From Prostheceraeus crozeri (lineage: Eukaryota > Platyhelminthes > Polycladida > Euryleptidae): DNA of 64,000 bases. Within the stretch, counting starts at the first letter, position 1. Each line of letters opens with the position of its first letter. The stretch lies in the NCBI GenBank assembly GCA_907163375.1, contig CAJQUW010005583.1, positions 124,001 to 188,000 of the forward strand, given 5' to 3'. Positions 1 to 11,329 of the stretch are shown here, in pieces. Below the pieces are notes generated by a model. The model worked only from the letters and a program-made list of their open reading frames with translations. It searched no databases and was not told the DNA's origin. The translations under genes and the position numbers were made by a program.

Positions 1-977
1 GTTCCAGATGGACGCGACTGTAGTTGAAAAAACGACAACGGGCGTTACATTCGGAAGATCCGAGACCGATAATTCATTTCAATCAATCCTTTTTCCAACA
101 ATAAAGAAATAACCAATGGGTAACTCTATCAGTCTGTTGATCAATTGATAAATCAAAATCAAATCGAACATCATGCTAAGTAGGATTAGATTAGTTATGT
201 CATTCGTTATTTATCGATTTGTTTGATTTTAGTAGGTCGACACTGAATTATATCAAGGATTGTGGTGGCCAACTACTAAAAAAATACTCAATTACAAAAA
301 ATATTTAAAATGGATCTTGGATTGGCATAATTTTGAACAGTTGAGAAAAGGCAAGTATTGGTGATTTTTGATGTCTTGACATGTTCCTAAAACTGAGCAC
401 TATCAATCTATCCACTCTGTCTCAATCTTTTAATAGAATTATTAATATTTGTCTTTCAATTTTTCGACATTTTCTAGTGAGATCAGGCTCCTGCAATTGG
501 CACCCTACGCATGCTTATACCTTATTAAGTTTACAGTCGAACAATAATAATTTTATCATATGTGAAAAGTCACTTTAATCACTTCGTAGAATCATTATCA
601 TCAAGTTCTGGTACCCGATACAAATACGTGTATGAGTGGTGTATCTTAGTTTCTTTTCCGTCCTCTTTGAAAGTAAACTTCTTTACATCAACGGTAGGCG
701 TAAATTAATCTATTCATACATTGATTGCACTCTGCAATTTAAATCCACGACAAATAGAACACTGCCAACTATTCCCATTAGACAGAACGATTATAAGCCA
801 TTATGTAGAAAGAATACTGCAGTAAGAAAATCGAATGCCACCCACTCAGGTGATATCTTGGAATATACTAAGTAGAATGAACTGAGTAGGTTTTCTGTAA
901 ACTTTAGTTCACTGCTCAGCCTTAATAACCAAGTAGAGAATTACAGCAGAATCATTCATCTCATGAAATATCTAACA
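1..977. other. Intergenic or intronic DNA, nothing recognised
   Basis: This AT-rich stretch has only short open frames (up to about 79 residues) with no recognisable motif. I see no RNA gene and no clear repeat before the hAT element that begins at 986. Confidence 0.5.
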
Positions 978-985
978 CTTTCCAT

Positions 986-1458
986 GAGGGATGTGGAGTC
1001 GGAGTCCCGGAAAACCTATCAAATGATAGGACTCCAGACTCCGGCCCGAACTAGACCCGAAATATAATAGAAACAAATTATTTATTCTCGCGCATAGCTG
1101 TCACTGTCTTGATGTCAACTTTCTCCGTCAAACAAAAGTACAGAGACTGCAGTACAAGCAAAGCTTGTAATAGTTGAGGGAATGAACCGTGATAGTAAAA
1201 AAAGGATTGTCTTTTCACTCGGTGATTTAGTAGAGAAAACTTCCTAGTTCGATCACACCTACGCACCAAAGGTCACATCAGAGTCGAAAATGAAATACTA
1301 GTTTGTTAAGAAAACATTACCTCTAACCTTCACGTTAATCGTGTGTGATGACTCCTCTAAAGCACATATTAAAATCGAAAAGTGTACTCATTTTTGGAGA
1401 AGGATGGCGGTTTTTCGGAGTCGGAGTCCTATCAAAATAATAGGACTCCACATTCCTG
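986..1458. mobile_element. Non-autonomous hAT-type element, TSD CTTTCCAT
   Basis: The ends are inverted copies of an AGG(G/A)ATGTGGAGTC sequence, and each end carries a short internal hairpin of GGAGTCC and GGACTCC. The 8 bases CTTTCCAT occur exactly at 978-985 and again at 1459-1466, which is the 8-bp target duplication of hAT insertions. The 473-bp interior has no transposase-like frame, so the copy would depend on an enzyme encoded elsewhere. The left terminal base appears changed from C to G. Assignment to hAT rests on duplication length and end style, not on protein homology. Confidence 0.75.
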
Positions 1459-1625
1459 CTTTCCATGACAAATCTCATATACAGCAGGTTAGTAGAATCA
1501 TAATAGCTAGAGATTATTTGATATTGCATCCTGTGAATTTGAGGTATGCATTCAGGACCCGAATACGAACCCGTTATCGTGTTTCTTGAAATTATCATCA
1601 TATTTTGGGCATCTTATAGCTGAAT

Positions 1626-2476
1626 CAGGCGCGTCGCCAAAAATTTTTTTCGGGGGGGGGGGCCAGGATAAATGTTAAGTAATTCTTGTTTTCCCCTATC
1701 ATTTCTATTTAGCATTGAAATCTATGTTATGCATTTTGCAGCATTATCAAGAACCCATTTTACATGTATGTCAAAAGCTTAACTTTCTCAATTTCCTATT
1801 CCTCAAGAAGTTCTTGAAAGGAAGATGAGAAACACAGTGCTTACATAACGGATTATGCTTGTGAAAAACTTTGCACTTATCTCCATGAAACCGCAGACCT
1901 TTCCTGCTTCAGCAATCAATCATGAAGCTTGTCTCAACCTGTTAGTTGACTGAAGGAATATAGGAGATCAGTGTTTGCATCATTACCTGATTAACAGATA
2001 AACACCTTCACTCATTGCTGCAGGTGTGGACGTTGTTAAAGGATTCCTCAATTGAGGAAACGTGCATAATAGGGATCGGATGCGCCTCCCACACGAGAAA
2101 TTAGAGGCGCACGTCTTAGAATATGACTTAAATTAGTTGCTGACACTGACAAGAAATTGGATAAGCGCGGAACATCTAACAGAAAATGCGAAAAATTTGT
2201 AAAATTAAATTTTAGGGCCACATTATGATGATGATTAATATAATAATGATGATATAATTATATAATATAATTATTGCTGCCTTGCCTTGAGAAAGGGTCT
2301 GGACCCGAAACGTCGGCTGTGTACATATTTTTTATTCGTAATTATTTAGTGGCATTAAATTACTGGGGAGAGAAAACTGATTTTTTTCACATCATTGATT
2401 CATTATGATGAGAGAGTTTACTTATCGACGTCGCCTTCTCGGGGGGGGGGCGGTAGCCCCCCTGGCGACGCCACTG
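1626..2476. mobile_element. Non-autonomous hAT-type element, TSD AGCTGAAT
   Basis: The left end reads CAGGCGCGTCGCC and the right end is GGCGACGCCACTG, nearly inverted copies. Both are followed inward by G or C runs. AGCTGAAT is duplicated exactly at 1618-1625 and 2477-2484. The CAG(T)GGCGTCGCC end style and 8-bp duplication are typical of animal hAT elements. The interior of 851 bp has no transposase frame. A stretch near 2280-2400 resembles the 3' untranslated part of the Penelope-like copy at 52.8 kb, so this may be a composite. Confidence 0.78.
2280..2395 (+). repeat. Penelope-3'-end-like segment inside the hAT element
   Basis: The segment contains an ACCCGAAACGTCGG motif, then an AT-rich run, then a GGAGAGAAAACTGATTTTT-like tail. 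The Penelope-like copy at 52800-52895 has the same order: ACGAAACGTTGG, AT-rich run, GGAGAGAAAAAGGTGGATTTTT. The resemblance was judged by eye and is short, so common origin is an inference. Confidence 0.35.
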
Positions 2477-2484
2477 AGCTGAAT

Positions 2485-4265
2485 CATGGATTTTAGGCAT
2501 CATTGTTATTAATCATGAATCGTGATAGTTATCTCAACTATCAATGTAAGCGTATTTAACACACATTCTCCTCGAGATTGACTTAAAGGTTAGCTTGGCT
2601 AAGACACACTTAATGGGCAAACTTCCCTATCTTGCTTGAATTTACTGATCGAAAGAATAAGCAGAGATTAATTTTTATCCATAGTTTCTGGGTAGGTCGG
2701 TTTCGGGTTCTTCTTGGATTTTTTAGGGTCGGGTTGGACCACTGCACACCTCTACTGTTCAACTTTGTGCACGCTAAAGTAATTGTGATGGCACTAACTT
2801 TGCCTAGGTTCTGATTGGCTCATTCTCCATTGGCTCTAACTGGCTCATTCTCCATTGGCATGCTCAGTATTTAACACCTCATTGTTCAGCTTTTACATTG
2901 TCTTTCGATGGATCTCATGAAAAGAATCGGTAAAAGGCCTCCAGATAACAGAAATATTGTTTTGCCTTTCATTTGTTACAGATAGTGTAACGGCTGGATT
3001 CGGATTCTTATCAACTTAATCCTGAAAATCATTGACAACTATTTTTCTCGAATCGATTGAAAACTATTTCAATGAGCACTGTGACCATTTGAAGTCGATA
3101 GATGAGCAAAAATAATTTCACCAAGCTCAGAGTGACCGTCCAGGAGTTCATGCTTTGTGAAGCTAGTAAACTAGAATAGACAAAAGCCGCTCGTTAATGA
3201 TAATGTCAGCTGCTCGGCTGTAGGCGCCGATCTGCATAAATAGTGCTACAATAAAAGAATAATCAGATAAGTGAAACATGTTATGGCTACAGCTTTGTTG
3301 CGTAAGTAAAAATTTGAGCTTTAAAAAGTACTTTCTTGAAATCGCGCATTTTATCAATTTCTTACAAAATTAAGCATCCTTATTCATTCAAGTCACTTGC
3401 AGACCATTGAAAAGTATACGCATTTATGATAGGCATGTTCACTCATTCACAAATGCAACTATGTCATTATTATATCAACAATGACTTTAAATATGACTTT
3501 AAATACTACATAATAGCATACAATATGCAATTTCGTATTTTCAAAATTCTCAATTTAGGTTGTACGTGTTCAGCGCCACCAGCTGTCCCAATACAATTAA
3601 ACATACTCCCAACAATAAAAAACCGGTGTTTAAGTTAGTGAGACCATCGTTAGAATAGATACCAGCTCTTTGTTGATGATCATTTCACCCGCTCATTTAG
3701 TCAACACTGACAATGGTGGACATGTGTGCTCCGTCTTGCGCTCCGACCTTGAGATTGACATCCTAGGAAAGCACCACACTCCGTCATGGAATGATATTTT
3801 TTTGCCATCGGCTTAATCTTTAAGCAAATACGCCACAAAGGGTTTCAGTATGAGTTCTAGGATCGTAAAACAAGGCATTTGACACTAAATGAGATGTCGC
3901 AATTCATTTCATTGATTCTTCATACATGCAAGACTAACTGAATATTTTGACAAGAGGAGATGTCTTCAGATCATTTCCTATGATGTGCATGTGCTATGAT
4001 CATGCTTCCGATCGGCAATGTATGTGAGAATGTGGTTGAATGTGGATAAAGTTGCTCAAAATGTTTGTGTCTGCCGACATTAAAAATGTGTTTAGCTTTA
4101 TAGACAGGGGTGCATGAACATGAAAGAAAATGACCTGAAGACATTCCATGACAAAAATTATGACTATGGGCTTTGTACTTTTCGTTTAATCAGAGAAAAC
4201 ATAGGAAATTTCATTTTAGCCAAAAAACTGCAATCTGCGTCCCATTGAATTTACATGTGTTTTTC
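2485..4265. other. Non-coding stretch
   Basis: No gene recognised. A short tandem of a 27-base unit containing GGCTCATTCTCCATTGGC lies near 2815-2858. Open frames are under 75 residues and show no family motif. Confidence 0.45.
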
Positions 4266-4390
4266 TTTCATCCTCTCTGACAAGAAGAGGCTGACGCGCG
4301 AATTCGTAGTAGGCATGCGGTGTACATCATTCTGTGAAAGTCTGATTTTCGGCCTCGTTCCCTGCAGAAACTCGTTCTGGCTGCTGATGA
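4266..4390 (+). repeat. Dispersed ~130-150 bp repeat, copy 1
   Basis: This segment shares an ordered set of words with 35017-35150 and with the reverse complement of 34398-34565: TGACAAGAAGAGG, GACGCGC, TGTACATCAT, CGGCCTCGT and CCCTGCAGAAA. The three copies are diverged and the class is not known to me. It could be a SINE or part of a larger element. Confidence 0.5.
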
Positions 4391-7300
4391 TAATAAAGAT
4401 GATAAATATTATTGATCAATGACAATGTAGAGTGAGTGCTACTGAGTAAAATGTGATATTAATCAGACTACGTTTTCGTTGCATGTTAATTTCAAAGATG
4501 GAATAATCAATGGTTGAAAATGCACACGACTAAAATAAATGAGACTCCATCCATGCAAGAAAGATACAAAATGAAGAGAATGAACGAATAGTTGCAAATT
4601 AGAAGGGTGATGCAGAAATTTAGTCATGCAACTTTGACTCTTTGGACTGATTAACCAATCGTGTGCAGACACTTCAGATTGAGGAAACAATGCACTTAAT
4701 GCTGTGTGTTGCAGCTACGATGTCTGATGGTGTGGTCAGAATTGGGATAAGTCACCATCACGGCAGCATGGTGATGGATACCATGTTACAAGTTAGGTCT
4801 AAATTCTTAATAATGCACCCCGAAATAGTAAAAGGCACGCAAGGGGAATTGTCAGGAACCAAATCGTGTAGTGACCTTCGCAAGATTATCAAATTCTACC
4901 TGCTTTGAGGAGTAAAGTTCAATCGAAGATCAATCCGCTACGTACACGCAGATGTAGAAATGGAATAAAGTGTTTTAGAGTGATTTAAGATAAAATTTCT
5001 TTCAATTGTTATAACTAATGCAGGTTTAAACACTCATCGATTACTTGATATGAGGCACATATTCAAGTGTATTAACGAACTTAAAATATCACATAAGACT
5101 TCTGTAGTGCCAATGCTACGTTAGAAAATTAAATATGATGTAACCTGCATTGTTTCATTGATGTTTGCGTTCTGCATTTTGGACTTGAGTTTTGAAAATT
5201 AAATTAGAGTCGCCTTTGGTGACAAAACCATGACGATGGTACAAAAAAGATTTTTCACCATCTGTCACCTGCAACTTGCATCATAGCACACCGAGCTGAC
5301 TACCGGTCGGTCACAATGCTGGACTGTGTGAAGCATACCGTACTCCATTTTTAAAGAATGTGCATCAGAAATATAGGTACGGTCGCAAAATTGTCTGGTG
5401 CGGTGGGATCATGGGTGAGATCGCGACATGTTGAAATTTCCGGAAAATTTGAAGTACCTTAAGGTCGTTCATAATTTGTCAGAAGTTGAGAAAACAAACA
5501 CGTGTATGTATGGGATTGCCTTCGATTGAGACATGTACAGTCAAGGAAACGAGATTATAACTATGCTCTGTTTAAGATACTATCATATTCAAACCACAAC
5601 TCATTGATAACTGGTTGCACCTTTTGTTCTGAAGGTCTCGATGCTCGTTTTGCAGACTAAGTTGCGAGTGGAAATTTAATTTACTTACATATGGAATTTG
5701 AATTTCGTTGAAATGTTTGAAGCGCAATTACAACTATCACAAAACTTAAATTGTTTGGAAACCCATCATCAATTTGGGTAATGATAGAAACGACGCACCG
5801 GCAAGGCACTAAAGCTAATGTGCAGATTATTACATCACTCTCGAACTTGAAAATTTTGCACTTTGAAGAGGACGAATCGCCAATATGATCGTTGAAATGC
5901 AATTGTAAAATGCAAAAGACAATTTTTGAGGGATCAATTTCTACATCCACAGATTTAGCTGTTGGGTTTTGGATGCATCCCGCATTCCCACCCCCTCGGA
6001 CCGCACTGCAGAAATAGGCTTTTGCTAATCATAAATGGAACAATTCAAGGAAAAAATTCTGTCAATAGATTTTCGTAGTCCACAACTTCCGATATGTCGG
6101 GATACTCAATCAAAAGTTGAAATACATCGACATCCAAGAATATAAACTGTTCCAATGATACTTTCGTGGTGTGGTTAAGAAGACAGGCATAGGTTGCAAT
6201 GCTGACATTCTGCTGATTGCTGTCATCGATAGTTCAAAGGAATATCACAATTTCAAGTACTTGCAACTGCGACCTCCAGATTTCAAATTTCATTTAAAAA
6301 ATGTGACATGAAATTTATCGTTTGGTGAATCCTGAAAGTCAGTTTTGAGGACAATGAGTCTGAATACGTTTTGGAAGTGTTTTATTGCCTCACGGCGAAT
6401 CGAACTGAATGCCAGGATAATCGTTGCCATAATGTTGAGGACATTGTCTGTCATGTAGTAATGCCGTACCTCTAATTCATGTCCTTCAATTTGTCAGACA
6501 AAATCTACGCGCTTTGTTAGACTGATGAACATTCAGCTATTCATACTACATTCATTGTAGAAATTATTTATCAATCATCAGAGATAGGAGCAAGTAGCTC
6601 TATTAGACTGTCAGGTAATGCTGGGGTCGTAAATGCCTGGATTCCAACGTGCTGGTTTAATTAAGTCTTTGTGAGGTGCAATCAGCATCAAATCATTATT
6701 TTCCATCATTCAAATTTAAATGAAGGAAAACCGAAGGTAATCTCAAATCATCAGCTGAAACCGACAATTGAGAAATGTTGATCAATAATAACAGAAATCA
6801 AATGAACAATTGCCAACAAGTTTTGATGATTTCTAAAGAAATATTTTCATTTATACCTTGAGATCAGGGGTGAAATTTAATTGCAATTAATTGGTCGCAA
6901 CAAATTCATTGCTGCTATCCAAAAAAAAGTAACAATTGATTGGTTGACTTGCAATGCTGTCACTAATCGCCATTATAGGAAAAAGTGTCTTATAACAAGT
7001 AACATTCACAACTGATCGCTTTCAGGATTCTAATCAGGAACTATTCAGTGATGAAGTATGTGATGATCTATGAAGGAACTATTCCTTCACGATTCTTGAT
7101 TACTTATACATGTGCATCCCCGTGCAGAGCGACTTCATCATTATTTAGAAAATGAAGTAGGCAGCATTTGATAGCAGGAAATGTCACATGAAACCAAATA
7201 GTACAGAGGAAGGGTTTTTGCCATTTTGTTAAATACTCTATCAAAAATAGAAAATTATGAAAATGATGCATTTATTTTCTAAATTTAAGATCGGAAAGGA

Positions 7301-8095
7301 TTAAGCATGAGGTTACAATTAGAGTATCTGGTGTAAATGCAAGGCTGAAGCTAGTTTCGTTTGACCACGTGCCGTGAGTTTCATTTTAATTCCATATCCG
7401 GTCGGTGTATTGTTACATTACGTCTGTAGCACTGCATTGTAAGGCAATCTAAACAAGACATAAGATTGAGAAAGACAGTCGAAATCATTGCAAAAGCTGT
7501 AGTTATCGATGATTTGAATCAATTTGTTATAATTTGGATGTTTCATTAGCACATGCAGCTTTATTGAATCCATAATACACCAAAGTACTTTTCCAAAGAA
7601 CAATTTGACTCGACATTTAACTTAACTGACTGCTCCTTAATATTGCGATAACTCTCAATCTGGGATTTCCACATTGTTTGATTTCTGTCATTATTTATTG
7701 AATATCATTGTCTTCCATGGCGGAATTAATGATTGCATGACATCAACGTACTTTGGTATTGACATGGTGATCAATCATTAACGATGTTCCTGGATTGCCT
7801 GAATTATCAAATTGATTGATTACATCATCTTTTCATTTATGTGCATCACAACTTTATCCTTAATACACATTTTCTTCTAAACAAAGACATGAAATAGATT
7901 GTAATATGCACAAACATTTCCCTCCTCTAATTTCTATAACTTTTATGCAATACGTTGTGGGACTATAATTGAGACTGTCAATCAGCAAATAACATCGATT
8001 GCAAATATGTAGAATGCTTTTAGAATATAGTCTTTTTGAATGGACATTAATATTTTTCGATCTGTAAAAAATTGGCCGGCTGTAAAGCGTCCATC
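4391..8095. other. Long AT-rich stretch, nothing recognised
   Basis: No coding sequence, RNA gene or clear terminal repeat was found by eye over these 3.7 kb. Open frames are at most about 90 residues and low in complexity or without motif. Diverged old repeats could be missed. Confidence 0.4.
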
Positions 8096-8103
8096 ATGCA
8101 TAT

Positions 8104-8971
8104 TTGACCCCTGCGCCGATATATTTTTCATCGGCGGCGGCGTTTGCTTCCGCTGAAGTTATTGGCGGCAGCGTTTTCGGCGCGCTGATAAATTTTAATC
8201 GGCGGCGGCGTTTATCGGCGTACATCTGTTGAGCTCATGAGAATAGCAATTGGATCTCTCCTTAGTATCTAAGTATAGGCCTATTCTTCGATATGTAAGT
8301 ATAGGTATTCCTATACGATTTTTCTATTAAATACTATTCGATATTTTAGTATATAAGTATAGGCCTATCCTATTTATTCGTTAAATCCAAAATACGGATA
8401 GTCTAAATCTCATTACTGATTAAAATTAGTACAGAAGAATTTGGTAAATATTCACCATCTGAAAATGTTGTGATGCATGTAGCCTACCAAGTCGGCACAA
8501 TTAACGGAAGTTGCTTTTTGTCAACTAAGGGTTCTTAATTAAGCAACATTTGTGATTTTTGTGTAATTAACAGAAATACGACACCCTTATATATAAAGCT
8601 GAGTATAGCCAATGAATTATTTGTATGACATCACGGCTTCACTACTGTACAGTACACGTACACATGTACATTCTACATTTGAATTCTAGCAAAGTGAAAA
8701 TGCTATAACTTGACCTTATTCACCGACAACTTTGTTCCTGTCAGAATGTAGGGCTGCTCTCTTGGTTATTCCCAACTAGAAAGTGCATCAGGACTTTTCC
8801 TCGGGGACAAACGATATGATCCTCAGTTCCAGTTAGAAATGCGGTGGAGACAGTTAATCCACAAAATAAAACGAAAAATGTCTCCGCCGGCTCGACGCCG
8901 AAGAAGTGAACGGCGGTGGCGCGCTGATTAAAATTTGCGGCGGCGGCGTTCGCTGGCGGCGCAGGGGTCTA
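8104..8971. mobile_element. Non-autonomous hAT-type element with GC-rich ends, TSD ATGCATAT
   Basis: The ends are T(T/A)GACCCCTGCGCCG and its inverse. ATGCATAT is duplicated exactly at 8096-8103 and 8972-8979. About 110 bp at each end are built of CGGCGG-like units, standing out sharply from the AT-rich surroundings and rich in CpG. The middle holds AAGTATAGGCCTAT-like words repeated about three times between 8270 and 8380. No transposase frame is visible in the 868 bp. hAT assignment follows from the 8-bp duplication and TAG-type ends. Confidence 0.75.
8270..8385. repeat. Short direct repeats of AAGTATAGG(CCTAT)
   Basis: Three imperfect copies of TAAGTATAGGCCTAT lie inside the GC-ended hAT element. 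They are separated by GATAT-containing spacers. Confidence 0.5.
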
Positions 8972-9522
8972 ATGCATATCAATAATGACTTTATGAGTGC
9001 AAACATATGAAACATTGTATTTCAAATTTTATTTTCCTGATTCTCCTTCTGCCATAATCGAATATATTTGCGATTCTCTGAAATCAATATTCCAGACAAA
9101 TTACACATAGCCCTGAATGAACAGGCACAAATCGCTTATAAATGCTTATTACTAATTTGACAACTCATTCAACACATTTGTAATACGATTTCTTTCAAGA
9201 TATTTGATTGTTTGTATTACATGTAGTGCGACTTCAACATTATTTTTGAAAATTTAAGTAGATGCTCATAACTGACAAGTCGATCAGCTAATTTAGCTTG
9301 AAAGAGCGATAAGACGTCGACGTCAGCCCTGGAATCTGTGACGACGTTCTGAATCCGTCTTGCTTTCTTTCCTCTTTTTGTGACCACTCGCATATTATGC
9401 ATTGTCTTCGATGTTGTTTTGTTCTCTAAATTTCCATTTGAAGGGTGCATGTGTATACTACATACGGGTCTGAGTTGCAATTCAAAGCGCCAGAATTTGA
9501 CAAAAAAAGTAGCTAGAAGGAC

Positions 9523-10036
9523 CACAGAATTAGATTGTTTAACCGGCCGTGTCATTTTGTTAGAAGTGAAAACTGATTCAAAACGAGGGAACATGCAGGA
9601 ACTTACTATGTGGGCAAAAAGAAATTTTTAATGCCTTACGAGATAGGAAAAATAGTCGTGCGTCGCTTGCGGATTACTGTGAATTCCTTCATAATGCTCC
9701 GATCGCAACGATTCCTTCAGATCATCGCGCAAAAGTTTTCTCGATAATGTTGGGCCCTCCGATCATTATTAAAAAAAGTTAGCAGGCGCATGAAGAAACG
9801 TTCACAAACTTCTCTGTAGTACTTGACATCGACTGTGTCTCTTTACTGTGTGATCCGGTTGATAGCAGTCACTAAAACTTCGCACAATTTGGCGTGTTTA
9901 ATGCTGAACTGGCTGCTTATTGTTCGATTGCTATGGTATTATGTCAGCAGATTGTGCCATTTCATTAACGTTACATGTTCCAATGGTTCCTGTCTAGTCA
10001 AACAGAAGAAGAAGAGACGACCTGTCTAATTCTGTG
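9523..10036 (+). mobile_element. hAT-type MITE, CACAGAATTAGA family, copy 1
   Basis: This 514-bp copy starts with CACAGAATTAGA and ends with its inverse TCTAATTCTGTG. AGAAGGAC is duplicated exactly at 9515-9522 and 10037-10044. It aligns along its length with the copies at 23528-24048, 44270-44790 and 44248-45303. Frames inside are shadow frames shared by all copies and do not resemble hAT transposase, so the family is non-autonomous. Confidence 0.88.
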
Positions 10037-10572
10037 AGAAGGACTAAAAACTGAAAATTGAAGCAATCAAATGTAACTCAACTATTTTCAGCTTTGCATT
10101 TACCTATCATTGACGGACTTCGTTACGGCGACGCATCCGGGATTCCAATGCGCTTCAAAACCCAATTTGAAAGATTTTGAATAATTTGGAAGGACTTTTA
10201 GCTTAGGCTATCTGCAAGTCGAAACTGTGTGAATGGAATTGTACACAACTTTCTTTAAATATGATACTTGAGTGAATTCACCGTATATAGAGCTTCACAT
10301 GCTCCCAATAGACGTCCAGTTGATCTTACCTAAGATCCAGCTGTGATTGCGGATTCTACTGAAATACTAGTAGGCATTATTTCTTACAACCACCCATAGA
10401 GCTAGTATCAGCAAGATGTTAACGTGGACGAAATGTGCTGCATTTATCAATTCACCTTTTATAAGGTCAGAAAATGGTCAAAGTGGTGGTCAAAAGAAGA
10501 CATCACGACTGTGTTACGAAATGCAAGAATCAAACTCAGTTGATGAGATGGCAGAAAAGTATCTGGTCCGGG

Positions 10573-11319
10573 AGCTACTGACACTTTCTTCCTAATTTTG
10601 CGCACAAAGGGCTTAATAGCATGGATTTGTAGATCTTGAAACGCTGAATACAAAAATCAAATTCTTAAGTGTCACACCCAGTCGCATTTGGTCATAGGTA
10701 AGGTTAAAGGATTCCCATTGGAATCCAATGGCAAAATTCAAGAAATATCTATGGATTGTGAAACACCTGGCAATTTTCGTGCATCTTCCTTTGCAGAAAA
10801 GAAACTATTTATCAGAATGTCATGAAATTTGAAACGTGATTGAGTTCAGAACATCAACTTCGATGTAAAAGTTGAAGTGATTCACATGTTTCATCAATAT
10901 TTGATGACTGAGAGCCTCTACAAAAGGAGTAAAATCGCCAAAATTAAGTCAAGACATGAAATTTACTCATTTTGTAGAGGCTCTCAGACATCAAATACTG
11001 AATCATGTGAATCACTTCAACTTTTATATAGAAGTTGATGTTCTGAACTCAATCATGTTTCTAGTTTCATGGCATTCTGATAAATAGTTTCTTTTCTGCA
11101 GAAGAAAATGTACGAAAATTGCCAGGTGTTTCACAATCCATAGATATTTCTTGAATTTTGCCATTGGATTCCAATGGGAATCCTTTAACCTTACTTATAA
11201 TCGAAAGCGACTGGCTGTGACACTTAAGAATTTGATTTTTGTATTCAGCGTTTCAGGATCTACAAATCCATGCTATTAAGCCATTTGTGCGCGAATTTAG
11301 GAAGAAAGTGTCAGTAGCT
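10573..11319. repeat. Large foldback (inverted) repeat, arms about 350-360 bp
   Basis: The left arm (10573-10934) is the inverse of the right arm (10971-11319), with roughly nine of ten bases pairing by eye. The loop is about 36 bp. Similarity fades but continues for about 40 bp beyond both arms. Shared landmarks are AGCTACTGACACTTTCTTCC at the outer ends, GGATTCCCATTGGAATCCAA in the arms and GAGAGCCTCTACAAAA near the loop. No flanking duplication was found. It may be a foldback transposon or an inverted duplication. A transcript would form a long hairpin. Confidence 0.85.
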
Positions 11320-11329
11320 GCCATCCTAA

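Noticed and set aside
9217-9594. 125-residue minus-strand frame
   Set aside because: It crosses the border and target duplication of the hAT MITE at 9523, so it is a chance frame.
10573-11319. Reading the paired arms as a CRISPR array or precursor microRNA
   Set aside because: The arms are 350 bp and occur once each; CRISPR arrays need many short spaced repeats, and the hairpin is far longer than a microRNA precursor.
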